Positions 42,267 through 50,978 of a stretch of DNA of 64,000 nt are shown here, one piece after another (position 1 is the first letter of the stretch; every line of letters begins with the position of its first letter). Below the pieces are notes generated by a model. It was given only the letters and a program-made list of their open reading frames with translations, was not told the origin of the DNA and ran no database searches. Source of the DNA: Hyphomonadaceae bacterium UBA1933 (GTDB lineage: Bacteria; Pseudomonadota; Alphaproteobacteria; Caulobacterales; Aquidulcibacteraceae). Both the position numbers and the translations under genes were made by a program. The stretch lies in the NCBI GenBank assembly GCA_002337085.1, contig DDFH01000003.1:496001-560000 (forward strand). Reading direction: 5' to 3'.

Positions 42267-45062
42267 ATGTACAAAAGCCCCGTATTTTTCTTTTGGTGCG
42301 CCACTAGTTTGATTTTGTTTCCTGTAATTAGCGTGGCACAGGATTTACCTACAGGGCAGAAAATAACGCCTAATGCGATACGTGGTGCAAGGTTTTCACC
42401 TTTAAAAGTGGGGATTGGGCCGCATCCTGAATATATTGCTGACGGCGCATCCAATATGGCGCTTAGCGGTGATGGAAAATGGCTTGCGGTTTTAACAAGT
42501 GGCTTCAATAAATATAATGACACTGATGGCAAGGTTAATAAAGAACAATCGCAACAATATATATTTCTTTATTCTGTCGGCAAAGATGGTGCAAAACTTT
42601 CACAAGTGATAACCACAGAAAATGCTTTTTATGGAATTGCATGGACACCTGATAACAAATCAATTGCCGTTTCTGGGGGTGTTGATGATTGTGTTCGTTT
42701 CTATGATTTGCAAAATGGCAAGCTTTCTGCATCGGGTGAGCCTGTAAAGCTAAACCATAAAGAAGGTATTGGCCTTGAGGTAAAGCCACAGGTCGCGGGT
42801 CTTGGCTTTAGTCCCGATGGAAAATATCTATTAATTGCCAATTATTATAATGATTCAGTTTCATTGATTGATGCCACTAATCGTAAATTAATTGGGGAAC
42901 AAGATTTGCGTCCCGGGAAAATTGATGCCGAAAAAATTGGTGTTGCAGGCGGTGAGTTCCCGTTTGGAATTACATGGCGCGATAATCAAAGCGCGTTCAT
43001 AAGTGCCGCACGCGACCGCGAGATTGTTTTGGCAAAAATAGCCGATGGCAAAATAAACATCATTAAAAGACAGCCTGTTTTGGGTGAACCAACGGCAATC
43101 ATGATTGATAAAGCGCGCAAAAATCTATTGGTCGTCGAAGATAATAGCGACCGTGTGGCAATTTTTGATGCAAACAGTTTTTTATTAAAAAAAGAAATTC
43201 GGGTTTCTTTGCCAATAAAAGGTTCAGAACAACTCCCTAAAGGTTTGAATATAAATAATATTGCGCAGATTGGCACTGGTCAATTTTTGCTTACTTTGGG
43301 TGGGATAAATGCGATTGCATTGCTCGATACCCAAAAAGGTACACAGGCCATGATGCCGACTGCATGGTATCCGAGTGCGATTGCATATGATTCTAGTTCA
43401 AAAATGGTTTTTGTTGCCAATCGAAAATCACCTCCTGGTCCAAACAAGATGGGGTGCCAGCCAAAAGTTGCCTCAACCATGTCGCAAGCGGCGGCGTGTG
43501 GGGCAAATAATCAATATATTTTCCAATTGGAAAAAGCAGGTTTTATGCAGTTTAAATTGCCAACCATTGCAGAGCGCGCAAAATTAACAAAACAAGTCGC
43601 ACAAAATATTGGCTATAATCGCAAAGTTGAAATGGCGCAGTCGGTAAATCAAATGTCTTTGGTGCGGACGAAAATTAAACATGTAATTTTCATTATTAAA
43701 GAAAACCGCACCTATGACCAAATATTGGGTGATTTGGAAATTGGTAATGGTGACCCCAAACTTGCAATTCTTGGTGAAGGTCTTAGCCCGAATCATCATT
43801 CGTTGGCGCGTAATTTTGTGACTTTTGACAATTTTTATAATAGCGGTGAGCAATCAAGCACTGGTTGGTCATGGTCAACCGCTGCACGGGCAACCGATAT
43901 TTTGGAAAAGACTGCACCAGTTAATTATTCGGGGCGTGGCCTTGCATATGATTCAGAAGGTTCAAGTAGAAATTTAAATACCTCTGTGCCACCAAAAGAA
44001 CGCAAAAAACTTAATTACAAAGCGATTGATGACGACGATGTCTTGCCAGGAAAACGCCAAATAACTGGTCCAGATGGTGATGATGATAATGACGAAAACG
44101 AAGGTTTTATATGGTATCAAGCACTTCGTGCCGGTCTTAGTGTTCGTAATTATGGCTTTGCCAATGAATTTGTTTATGACAATAAAGACGGCAAAGGCAT
44201 CCCGCCAATACATGACCCATATTCACAAAAGCTGACAGTTTATTTTTCTGGTGACAAGGCATTATCCACCCGCTCTGATGAATATTACCGTGGTTTTGAT
44301 CTTAACTTCCCCGATTATTGGCGCATTCAAGAATGGTCGCGGGAGTTTGATGAATTTCAAACAAATGGCAATTTACCAACCTTGAGCCTTTTGCGAATTG
44401 GCAATGACCATTTTGGCGATTTTAAAACGGCAATCGATGGCGTGAATAGTGTTGAAACCCAAATGGCGGATAATGATTTTGCCTTGGGTCTTTTGGTCGA
44501 AAAAGTTGCAAATTCCAAATATAAAGATGACACTCTAATATTTGTTATCGAAGATGACGCGCAAAATGGTGCGGATCACGTTGATGCAAGGCGTTCTGTC
44601 GCATTTATTATCGGTCCATATGTTAAGCAAAAAGCCTTGATTTCAAGCCGTTATACTACGGTAAGTATTTTGCGCACCATGGAAGAAGTGCTTGGGCTAA
44701 AGCCGCTTGGGGTCAATGATGCGTTTGCCGTGCCTATGGCCGATGCTTTTGATATTAATCAAAAGGATTGGAATTATAAGGCGGTTGCATCACAGGTTTT
44801 AAAAACCACCAATCTGCCAATATCAGAAGACAGGTTTGCGATTAAAATTTCCCAAACTTGCAAACCACAAAGCGCTAATTACTGGGCCAATGCAATGCAA
44901 GGACAGAATTTTAGCCTTGAAGATCGCCTCGACACCAATAAATTTAACCTTGCATTATGGCATGGCCTTAGTGGTGATGAGTTGCCACAGGGGCCAAATA
45001 ATTATGATTTAAGGCAAAATCGAAGCAATGTTTTGGCTTTAAGGCACATAAGTTGCCCATAA
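42267..45062 (+). CDS. Beta-propeller (YncE-like) / phosphoesterase fusion, secreted
   Basis: 931 residues. Signal peptide through VISVAQ. Residues 30-390 are a WD40/YVTN-type propeller (GDGKWLAVLTSG, VAGLGFSPDGKYLLIAN, LLVVEDNSDRVAIFD). From about residue 460 a phosphoesterase of the alkaline-phosphatase-like superfamily (PF04185 type) has HVIFIIKENRTYDQILGD, FDNFYNSGEQSSTGWSWST, DDAQNGADHVDARRSVAF and YTTVSILRTMEEVLGL. This is a known bifunctional architecture with metal-dependent hydrolysis in the periplasm. The substrate is unknown. An Asp/Glu-rich insert lies near 610. Confidence 0.85.
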   Translation: MYKSPVFFFWCATSLILFPVISVAQDLPTGQKITPNAIRGARFSPLKVGIGPHPEYIADGASNMALSGDGKWLAVLTSGFNKYNDTDGKVNKEQSQQYIFLYSVGKDGAKLSQVITTENAFYGIAWTPDNKSIAVSGGVDDCVRFYDLQNGKLSASGEPVKLNHKEGIGLEVKPQVAGLGFSPDGKYLLIANYYNDSVSLIDATNRKLIGEQDLRPGKIDAEKIGVAGGEFPFGITWRDNQSAFISAARDREIVLAKIADGKINIIKRQPVLGEPTAIMIDKARKNLLVVEDNSDRVAIFDANSFLLKKEIRVSLPIKGSEQLPKGLNINNIAQIGTGQFLLTLGGINAIALLDTQKGTQAMMPTAWYPSAIAYDSSSKMVFVANRKSPPGPNKMGCQPKVASTMSQAAACGANNQYIFQLEKAGFMQFKLPTIAERAKLTKQVAQNIGYNRKVEMAQSVNQMSLVRTKIKHVIFIIKENRTYDQILGDLEIGNGDPKLAILGEGLSPNHHSLARNFVTFDNFYNSGEQSSTGWSWSTAARATDILEKTAPVNYSGRGLAYDSEGSSRNLNTSVPPKERKKLNYKAIDDDDVLPGKRQITGPDGDDDNDENEGFIWYQALRAGLSVRNYGFANEFVYDNKDGKGIPPIHDPYSQKLTVYFSGDKALSTRSDEYYRGFDLNFPDYWRIQEWSREFDEFQTNGNLPTLSLLRIGNDHFGDFKTAIDGVNSVETQMADNDFALGLLVEKVANSKYKDDTLIFVIEDDAQNGADHVDARRSVAFIIGPYVKQKALISSRYTTVSILRTMEEVLGLKPLGVNDAFAVPMADAFDINQKDWNYKAVASQVLKTTNLPISEDRFAIKISQTCKPQSANYWANAMQGQNFSLEDRLDTNKFNLALWHGLSGDELPQGPNNYDLRQNRSNVLALRHISCP

Positions 45063-45113
45063 TTTGCAAAAAGTGCTTTATAATTAGGGCTTATTTTGGC
45101 ATAAGCGCGCATC

Positions 45114-46823
45114 ATGACAAAGCAAAGATTCCTTATTACCTCCGCACTTCCTTATATTAATGGCATCAAGCACCTTGGCAATCTTGCCGGCTCGATGCTT
45201 CCGGCCGATGTTCACGCCCGTTTCAGACGGCTTCAGGGGCATGAGGTTTTATTCCTTTGCGCCACTGATGAACATGGAACACCCGCTGAATTGGCCGCCG
45301 CAGAAGCGGGCCAAACTGTGGAGCAATATTGCCTTGAGCAACATGAAATTCAAAAAGCCGCTGGTGAGGGGTTTAATCTTTCATTTGATCACTTTGGTCG
45401 TTCTTCATCGGCTGAAAACCGTGAACTCACCCAACATTTTGCCGCGCGTCTTGAAGAAAACGGCTTGCTAGAAGAACGTATAAGCAAACAAATCTATTCC
45501 ATTGATGATAAACGCTTTTTGCCGGATAGATATGTTGAGGGAACTTGCCCAAAATGTGGTTATGACAGTGCGCGTGGGGATCAATGTGATTCATGTGGCA
45601 CTTTGCTAGATCCTCTTGATTTGATTAATCCACGTTCAAAAGTTTCTGGTTCAACTAATGTTGAGCCGCGTGATACTGCGCATCTTTTCTTGCGTCAGCC
45701 ATTGATGGAAGCGGAAATCCGCGCATGGGTTGATGCGGCAAAAGATTGGCCGCACCTTGCAAAATCCATCGCCTATAAATGGCTTGATGAAGGTTTGCAG
45801 GATAGGGCGATTACACGTGACCTTAAATGGGGTGTGCCGGTTGCCCAAAATGGCGTGTCGCGCCCGGGGTTCGAGGATAAGGTTTTTTACGTTTGGTTTG
45901 ATGCGCCAATTGAATATATTGGTGCAGCGCAGGAATGGGCGGCGAAAAACGGCGAAAATTGGGAACGTTGGTGGCGCAAAGATAAGGGCGCCGAAGACGT
46001 TATTTATGTTGAGTTTATGGGCAAAGATAATGTTGCATTCCATACTGTTTCATTCCCGATTACATTGCTTGGCTCAAAAGAACCTTGGAAACTTGTTGAC
46101 CGCCTAAAGGCATTTAACTGGGTTACTTGGTATGGCGGTAAATTCTCCACCAGCCAAAAGCGCGGTATTTTCATGGATAAAGCACTTGAGTTGGTGGCGG
46201 GTGATTATTGGCGGTGGTATTTAATGGCGAATGCGCCCGAATCTTCGGATGCTGCATTCACCCTCGAAGGTTTCCAAGCCGCCGTTAATTCCGATTTGGC
46301 AAATGTATTCGGTAATTTTGTGAACCGTATTACCAAATTTACCAATTCAAAATTCGATGCAACCATCCCAGAAGGTGGGGCGCATGGCGAATTGGAAGGT
46401 GAATTGATTAAGGCGATTTCCGAAAAACTTGCTGAAATCACCAAATATCATGAGGAAATGGAATTCCGCAAAGCGGCCGCCGAAACCCGTGCTTTATGGG
46501 TTCTTGGCAACGAATATCTGCAAACCAAAGCACCATGGACACTGTTTAAAACCGACATGAGCGATTCTGCAACTGGTGTTCGTATCGGCCTAAACCTTGT
46601 GGCATTGTTCGCGATTGCGGCACTTCCATTTGTTCCGGCAACCGCGACCCGCGTTTTGGATGCGCTTGGTGTGGCAAGTGAAAAACGCGTTTGGACGGAT
46701 GGGGAAGGGTGGCTTGAAATCTTGCCAGTTGGTCATAAGTTTGAAGTTCCTGATTTATTATTCCAAAAAATCGAAGACGAACAAGTCGCCGAATGGTCGG
46801 CAATGTTTGGCGGCGCGGAATAG
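45114..46823 (+). CDS. metG: Methionyl-tRNA synthetase
   Basis: Charges tRNA-Met; cytoplasmic, class I. 569 residues. The catalytic start is ITSALPYINGIKHLGNLAGS (HIGH-equivalent HLGN). The zinc knuckle is CPKCGYDSARGDQCDSC (two CxxC pairs). The KMSKS-equivalent is KFSTSQKRGIF, the variant normal in this subclass. The C-terminal anticodon-binding helices follow (DYWRWYLMANAPESSDAAF). No C-terminal dimerisation domain. Starts just after the phosphoesterase gene and ends where the repeat region begins. Confidence 0.97.
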   Translation: MTKQRFLITSALPYINGIKHLGNLAGSMLPADVHARFRRLQGHEVLFLCATDEHGTPAELAAAEAGQTVEQYCLEQHEIQKAAGEGFNLSFDHFGRSSSAENRELTQHFAARLEENGLLEERISKQIYSIDDKRFLPDRYVEGTCPKCGYDSARGDQCDSCGTLLDPLDLINPRSKVSGSTNVEPRDTAHLFLRQPLMEAEIRAWVDAAKDWPHLAKSIAYKWLDEGLQDRAITRDLKWGVPVAQNGVSRPGFEDKVFYVWFDAPIEYIGAAQEWAAKNGENWERWWRKDKGAEDVIYVEFMGKDNVAFHTVSFPITLLGSKEPWKLVDRLKAFNWVTWYGGKFSTSQKRGIFMDKALELVAGDYWRWYLMANAPESSDAAFTLEGFQAAVNSDLANVFGNFVNRITKFTNSKFDATIPEGGAHGELEGELIKAISEKLAEITKYHEEMEFRKAAAETRALWVLGNEYLQTKAPWTLFKTDMSDSATGVRIGLNLVALFAIAALPFVPATATRVLDALGVASEKRVWTDGEGWLEILPVGHKFEVPDLLFQKIEDEQVAEWSAMFGGAE

Positions 46824-46855
46824 AATTACGAATTACGAATTACGAATTACGAATT
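46823..46855 (+). repeat. Heptamer tandem repeat GAATTAC
   Basis: Four perfect copies of GAATTAC plus a partial fifth, starting on the last base of the metG stop codon. Confidence 0.9.
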
Positions 46856-46860
46856 TTGTC

Positions 46861-46896
46861 ATACCGGAATTTTTCTGCAAGAAAAATGTCCGGTAT
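46861..46896. repeat. Palindromic element after metG
   Basis: ATACCGGA with TCCGGTAT closes a hairpin whose upper part is ATTTTTCT-GCA-AGAAAAAT, with one extra G on one side. It has the look of the CCGGTAT-type dispersed palindromes of alphaproteobacterial genomes and could also end metG transcription. Confidence 0.65.
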
Positions 46897-47035
46897 CTCG
46901 TTGATTAAAACCAAATATCTAACATTATATAACCATTTTTACCCCTTTGTAACAAAATCTTTCCCCAATAAAACCATTATTAATCAATTGCATATTTTGA
47001 TTATTGGCACGCATTTTTCACCTCCTTAAAAATGT

Positions 47036-47098
47036 TGACATTTGTTGACATTACAAAGCAATTTACCACTCCCGCAAAACCCTGACATTTCCTGACAT
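47036..47098 (+). repeat. Two pairs of TGACAT direct repeats at helical spacing
   Basis: TGACAT occurs at 47036, 47046, 47083 and 47093. Within each pair the spacing is exactly 10 bp, one DNA turn; the pairs are 47 bp apart. Confidence 0.6.
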
Positions 47099-47164
47099 TC
47101 TAGAGCCCACCTCAGGATTCTGTTTTGGACGATATGTCTATATTATAAGGGAAAAAACAAGAGG

Positions 47165-47345
47165 GGTGATATTCTTTTGCCCCCTCAGTCACTTCGTGCC
47201 AGCTCCCCCGTAAACAGGGGAGCATAAGTGCGTCCTCCCTTGCGTCAGCGGGGGAGGTGGATTGCGAAGCAATTCGGAGGGGGCATTGCTTCCCCCTTGC
47301 GGGGAAGCTCCCGCGTAGCGGGTGAAGGGGGTTGGCGACATTGAA
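47165..47345. repeat. GC-rich multi-hairpin repeat island
   Basis: Successive hairpins in an otherwise AT-rich genome: GCTCCCC...GGGGAGC (47202-47223), CCTCCC...GGGAGG, ATTGC-GAA-GCAAT, GCTTCCCC...GGGGAAGC and CCCGC-GTA-GCGGG. This is typical of mosaic dispersed palindromes. Short ORFs called across it are products of the repeat. Confidence 0.7.
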
Positions 47346-47828
47346 TTTATAACTAACGCAGCTGATTCCCAATTCCTGCCATTCACCCTTCCGTCTTTTG
47401 ACCTATGGTCAAAATCCACCTTCCCTCAAGGGAAGGAGTTAAAGCTTTGCTTCCCCTTTGCCAATGAACTTGCCTCGAAGGGGCTAAAGTTGACAATTTA
47501 AAATTAAAAGTTGTCAATGAGGGATTTGCTTCAGATTTTGAATATATTCTTGACTGTGTTACTACACATTGATGGCTAACCGTTTACTCTTTATTGCTTC
47601 ACAACTTTTTACAGTTGCGACACCTTGACCAATTGTAAAGATAATGTAAAGAGACCCTTCACAATTTGTTTTGGCGTTTTGCGCAACTGCTTGACCTGTT
47701 GATTCCAATCTTTGATAGATGGCGTAGGGTGATTTACAGTTGCGCTTTTTGGACATTCAAATTCCGAAATTGATTCGGGGGTTGGGTTTTCAATGAACTC
47801 CAAATTGGTTTAAAACTGGAGAGTGTTA

Positions 47829-48209
47829 ATGGCCCGTATAGCTGGCGTCAATATCCCAACTAACAAGCGCGTTGTGATCGCGCTTCAATATATTCACGGC
47901 ATTGGTTCTGCGTTGGCGCAGGAAATCTGTGATAAAGTAGGCATCACCGCAGAACGTCGCGTTAATCAATTGACTGACGCAGAAGTATTGCAAATCCGCG
48001 AAACCATCGACCGTGATTATATGGTTGAAGGTGACCTTCGTCGTGAAACTGCGGTAAACGTAAAACGTCTTATGGACTTGGGCTGCTATCGCGGTCTTCG
48101 CCATCGTCGTGGTCTTCCGGTTCGCGGTCAGCGTACCCACACCAACGCGCGTACCCGTAAAGGTCCTGCAAAACCAATCGCGGGCAAAAAACAAGCAGCT
48201 CGTAAATAG
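47829..48209 (+). CDS. rpsM: 30S ribosomal protein S13
   Basis: 126 residues. MARIAGVNIPTNKRVVIALQ and the basic tail RGLPVRGQRTHTNARTRKG are the S13 ends; small-subunit head, bridge B1. ATG at 47829 with GGAG at 47818-47821. First gene of the local rpsM-rpsK-rpoA-rplQ operon; secY and adk, its usual upstream neighbours, are absent, metG being the previous gene. Confidence 0.98.
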   Translation: MARIAGVNIPTNKRVVIALQYIHGIGSALAQEICDKVGITAERRVNQLTDAEVLQIRETIDRDYMVEGDLRRETAVNVKRLMDLGCYRGLRHRRGLPVRGQRTHTNARTRKGPAKPIAGKKQAARK

Positions 48210-48228
48210 ATAGAGTTTGAGAAGACAA

Positions 48229-48618
48229 ATGGCAAAAGATACTACTCGCCTTAAGCGTAAAGAACGTAAAAATATTTCATCTGGTGTTGTTCATGTTAAC
48301 GCCAGTTTCAACAACACAATGGTGACTATTGCTGATGCGCAAGGAAATACAATTTCTTGGGCTTCCGCTGGTATGATGGGCTTTAAAGGTTCTCGTAAGT
48401 CAACCCCTTATGCGGCACAGGTTGCGGCAGAAGAAGCTGGTCGTAAGGCTGCTGAACACGGTCTTCGCACCGTTGAGGTAACCGTTTGTGGCCCTGGTGC
48501 AGGTCGTGAAAGCGCGCTTCGTGCGTTACAATCTGTTGGCTTTACTGTTACTTCTATTCGTGACGTAACCCCAATCCCACACAATGGTTGCCGCCCGCCA
48601 AAACGCCGCCGCGTCTAA
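48229..48618 (+). CDS. rpsK: 30S ribosomal protein S11
   Basis: 129 residues. NASFNNTMVTIADAQGNTIS, GFKGSRKSTPYAAQVAAE and the C-terminal IPHNGCRPPKRRRV are diagnostic. The start at 48229 (MAKDTTRLK) follows GAGAAG; an in-frame TTG four codons earlier is less likely. Nineteen nt behind rpsM. Confidence 0.98.
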   Translation: MAKDTTRLKRKERKNISSGVVHVNASFNNTMVTIADAQGNTISWASAGMMGFKGSRKSTPYAAQVAAEEAGRKAAEHGLRTVEVTVCGPGAGRESALRALQSVGFTVTSIRDVTPIPHNGCRPPKRRRV

Positions 48619-48687
48619 TAGTTGATTTTTCTATTGTTTCGCGCCATTTTGGCATTGTTTTAAATTAAAACAGAAATTGGTTTAAAA

Positions 48688-49731
48688 ATGACTACTGAAG
48701 AAAATACGCCCCCAGTATTAGAGAAAAACTGGAAAGAGCTTATCCGCCCTGATAAGCCTGTGGTTGAACACGGTTTCGACCCAAAGCGTAAAGCAAAATT
48801 GATTGCAGAACCATTTGAACGTGGCTTTGGTATGACCATTGGTAACGCTCTTCGTCGTGTGTTGTTATCTTCACTACGCGGTGCTGCGATTACTTCGGTT
48901 CAGATTGACGGCGTTTTGCATGAGTTCTCTTCACTTACTGGCGTTCGTGAAGACGTAACGGACATGGTTTTGAACATCAAAGGCGTATCTCTTGTTATGC
49001 ACTCTGATGGTCCAAAAAGAATGTTACTTCGTGCACTTGGCCCGGGTGAAGTTACTGCGGGTCAAATTGATGTTGGGTCAGATATTGAAATCTTGAACCC
49101 TGATCATGTTATCTGCACACTTGATGATGGCGCTGAAATCCGTATGGAATTCACTGTTGAAGCTGGCAAAGGCTATGTTTCTGCTGCTGCTAACCGTCCT
49201 GAAGATGCGCAAATCGGTCTTATCGCGGTTGACGCACTTTATAGCCCGGTTAAACGCGTTGCTTATAAAGTTGAAAATACACGTTCTGGTCAAGTTCTTG
49301 ATTATGACCGTCTTATCCTTGATGTTGAAACCAATGGTGCAATCAGCCCAGAGGATGCAGTTGCATATGCGGCACGCATCATTCAAGATCAGCTTGAAGT
49401 ATTCATCAACTTTGAAGAAGCAAAAAGCAAAAAACAAGAAGATACCCGTCCTGAACTTCCGTTCAATCCAGGTCTTCTTAAACGTGTTGAGGAATTGGAA
49501 CTTTCTGTTCGTTCTGCAAACTGCTTGAAAAACGACAATATCATTTATATTGGCGACCTTATTCAACGCACCGAAGGTGAGATGCTTCGCACGCCTAACT
49601 TCGGTCGTAAGTCACTGAACGAAATCAAAGAAGTTTTGGCGCAAATGGGTCTGCACCTTGGTATGGACGCACCAAATTGGCCGCCTGAACATATTGATGA
49701 GCTTGCAAAGAAATTCGAAGATCAAATGTAA
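48688..49731 (+). CDS. rpoA: RNA polymerase alpha subunit
   Basis: 347 residues. The alpha-NTD (1-235) has FERGFGMTIGNALRRVLLSSLRG and HEFSSLTGVREDVTD. The alpha-CTD (about 260-347) has LELSVRSANCLKNDNI, the helix-hairpin TPNFGRKSLNEIKEVLAQMG and the acidic end. It binds UP elements and activators. The 14-mer AAATTGGTTTAAAA sits in front of the ATG. Confidence 0.98.
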   Translation: MTTEENTPPVLEKNWKELIRPDKPVVEHGFDPKRKAKLIAEPFERGFGMTIGNALRRVLLSSLRGAAITSVQIDGVLHEFSSLTGVREDVTDMVLNIKGVSLVMHSDGPKRMLLRALGPGEVTAGQIDVGSDIEILNPDHVICTLDDGAEIRMEFTVEAGKGYVSAAANRPEDAQIGLIAVDALYSPVKRVAYKVENTRSGQVLDYDRLILDVETNGAISPEDAVAYAARIIQDQLEVFINFEEAKSKKQEDTRPELPFNPGLLKRVEELELSVRSANCLKNDNIIYIGDLIQRTEGEMLRTPNFGRKSLNEIKEVLAQMGLHLGMDAPNWPPEHIDELAKKFEDQM

Positions 49732-49781
49732 TTAGACTGCTGTAAAGTCCTTTTGGAAACTTACAGCTTTAGGAGAGAAAT

Positions 49782-50189
49782 ATGCGTCACGCACATGGAC
49801 ATCGCAAACTAAACCGTACTCACGAGCACCGTGAGGCAATGTTTGCAAATATGGCTGCTTCATTGATTAAGCACGAACAAATCACCACCACCTTGCCAAA
49901 AGCAAAAGAACTTCGCCCAGTTGTTGAGCGTTTGGTTACTTTGGCTAAAAAAGGCGGTCTTGCTAACCGTCGTATCGTTATGTCTCGTATGGGCGATGAA
50001 ACCCAAGCGAAAAAACTATTCGACGTAATCGCACCACGTTACAAAGAACGCCAAGGCGGCTACCTTCGCATTATGAAGGCTGGTTTCCGTTATGGCGATA
50101 ACGCACCTGTTGCTGTTATCGAATTTGTTGACCGTGATGTTGATGCAAAAGGTCAAGACTCTGGTCCAGTATTTGAAGACGCTGAATAA
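49782..50189 (+). CDS. rplQ: 50S ribosomal protein L17
   Basis: 135 residues. MRHAHGHRKLNRTHEHREAM, LIKHEQITTTLPKAKELRPVVE and GGYLRIMKAGFRYGDNAP are family signatures; it lines the peptide-tunnel exit. AGGAGAG upstream of the ATG is a strong ribosome binding site. Last gene of the operon, before a strong terminator. Confidence 0.98.
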   Translation: MRHAHGHRKLNRTHEHREAMFANMAASLIKHEQITTTLPKAKELRPVVERLVTLAKKGGLANRRIVMSRMGDETQAKKLFDVIAPRYKERQGGYLRIMKAGFRYGDNAPVAVIEFVDRDVDAKGQDSGPVFEDAE

Positions 50190-50210
50190 TATTCGGCTTC
50201 TTTTAAAACA

Positions 50211-50239
50211 AAACCCCGCCAATTCGGCGGGGTTTTTTT
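50211..50239. terminator. Bidirectional intrinsic terminator (rplQ / copB)
   Basis: CCCCGCC-AATTC-GGCGGGG followed by seven T on the plus strand, and A run on the other side. It separates the convergent rplQ and copB transcripts. Confidence 0.93.
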
Positions 50240-50243
50240 ATGC

Positions 50244-50963
50244 CTAGAATTTAAATCTTATACCAAGCCTGAAAACATCGGATGATGTTGGTTCATAGAT
50301 TGCATCATAAAGCTTTGCGGTTTTGCCGAATTTCCGTTCATATGAATATTCAACATAGGGCGCAAATTCCCGCGTAAATTCATAGCGCAGCATTAGTTTT
50401 GCTTCTGCATCGGATAAACCAGAACCGATAAGATATTTCGCATCATTGCGCGAATTGATATTCAAAGCCAAAGACGGGCTAAGGATAAGGCGATTGGTGA
50501 TTAAAATATCATTCTCCTGCTTTAGGTGAATGCTAAAGAGACCATCATCACGCAAAAGGCCATAGGCCTCGGTTTCAAAGAAAAACGGTGCAAGACCATT
50601 TACCCCAAAGACTGCATAGCTGCTTTCGCGTTGCTGTGCCTTGATTTCTGGATCGTAGCGCAAACCAATTTGTGCATCCCAGAAGGTTGCGATATTGCGA
50701 CTATATAATGCCCAAAGGTTTGAATCACTAATTTTGCCATTTTCGACATTCCCTTCGGATTTAAGCCATAGTTTATTATAATCACCACCGGCCCAGCCGT
50801 CCAAATCCCAATTGGTTTTGTCTTGTCCATAGTCGGCTTCAAGAGTGAATGAGTGATAGGGGAAAATACTATTCCCGCCCAAATGATTATGGTTATGCGC
50901 CGTTTCTGCAAATGCCAAAGTTGGTGCTAAGGATGCCATAATGGCAATAAACCTAATGTTCAT
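50244..50963 (-). CDS. copB: CopB-type copper resistance outer-membrane protein
   Basis: About 239 residues. Signal peptide MNIRFIAIMASLAPTLAFA, a His-rich mature start (HNHNHLGG), and antiparallel beta strands to a C-terminal GIRFKF, all typical of short CopB proteins (PF05275). Thought to sequester or export copper at the outer membrane. The start at 50963 overlaps the restored copA frame by 11 nt. Confidence 0.88.
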   Translation of the reverse strand: MNIRFIAIMASLAPTLAFAETAHNHNHLGGNSIFPYHSFTLEADYGQDKTNWDLDGWAGGDYNKLWLKSEGNVENGKISDSNLWALYSRNIATFWDAQIGLRYDPEIKAQQRESSYAVFGVNGLAPFFFETEAYGLLRDDGLFSIHLKQENDILITNRLILSPSLALNINSRNDAKYLIGSGLSDAEAKLMLRYEFTREFAPYVEYSYERKFGKTAKLYDAIYEPTSSDVFRLGIRFKF

Positions 50964-50978
50964 TATGCCCTCCATGCT

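Larger units (their letters stand above)
46824..47828. other. About 1 kb repeat-rich non-coding region between metG and rpsM
   Basis: No protein-coding gene is supported here. It holds a heptamer repeat (46823-46855), a long palindrome (46861-46896), paired TGACAT repeats (47036-47098), a cluster of GC-rich hairpins (47165-47345), a palindrome CCTTCCCT-CA-AGGGAAGG (47419-47436), an inverted pair TTGACAA/TTGTCAA (47490-47517) and two copies of TTTACAGTTGCG (47608, 47733). The promoter of the ribosomal operon should lie in the last 300 bp. Confidence 0.7.

Noticed and set aside
46597..47029. Plus-strand ORFs ending in ELRITNYELRITN
   Set aside because: Part is a shadow of metG and the rest is the GAATTAC heptamer read as codons; no independent gene.
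47112..47419. Short minus-strand ORFs across the GC-rich repeats
   Set aside because: Their sequence (for example LTQGRTHLCSPVYGGAG) is produced by the repeat hairpins; no ribosome binding site or family match.
47562..47803. Two 64-codon minus-strand ORFs ahead of rpsM
   Set aside because: They lie in the probable promoter/leader of the ribosomal operon, overlap each other in different frames and lack start signals.
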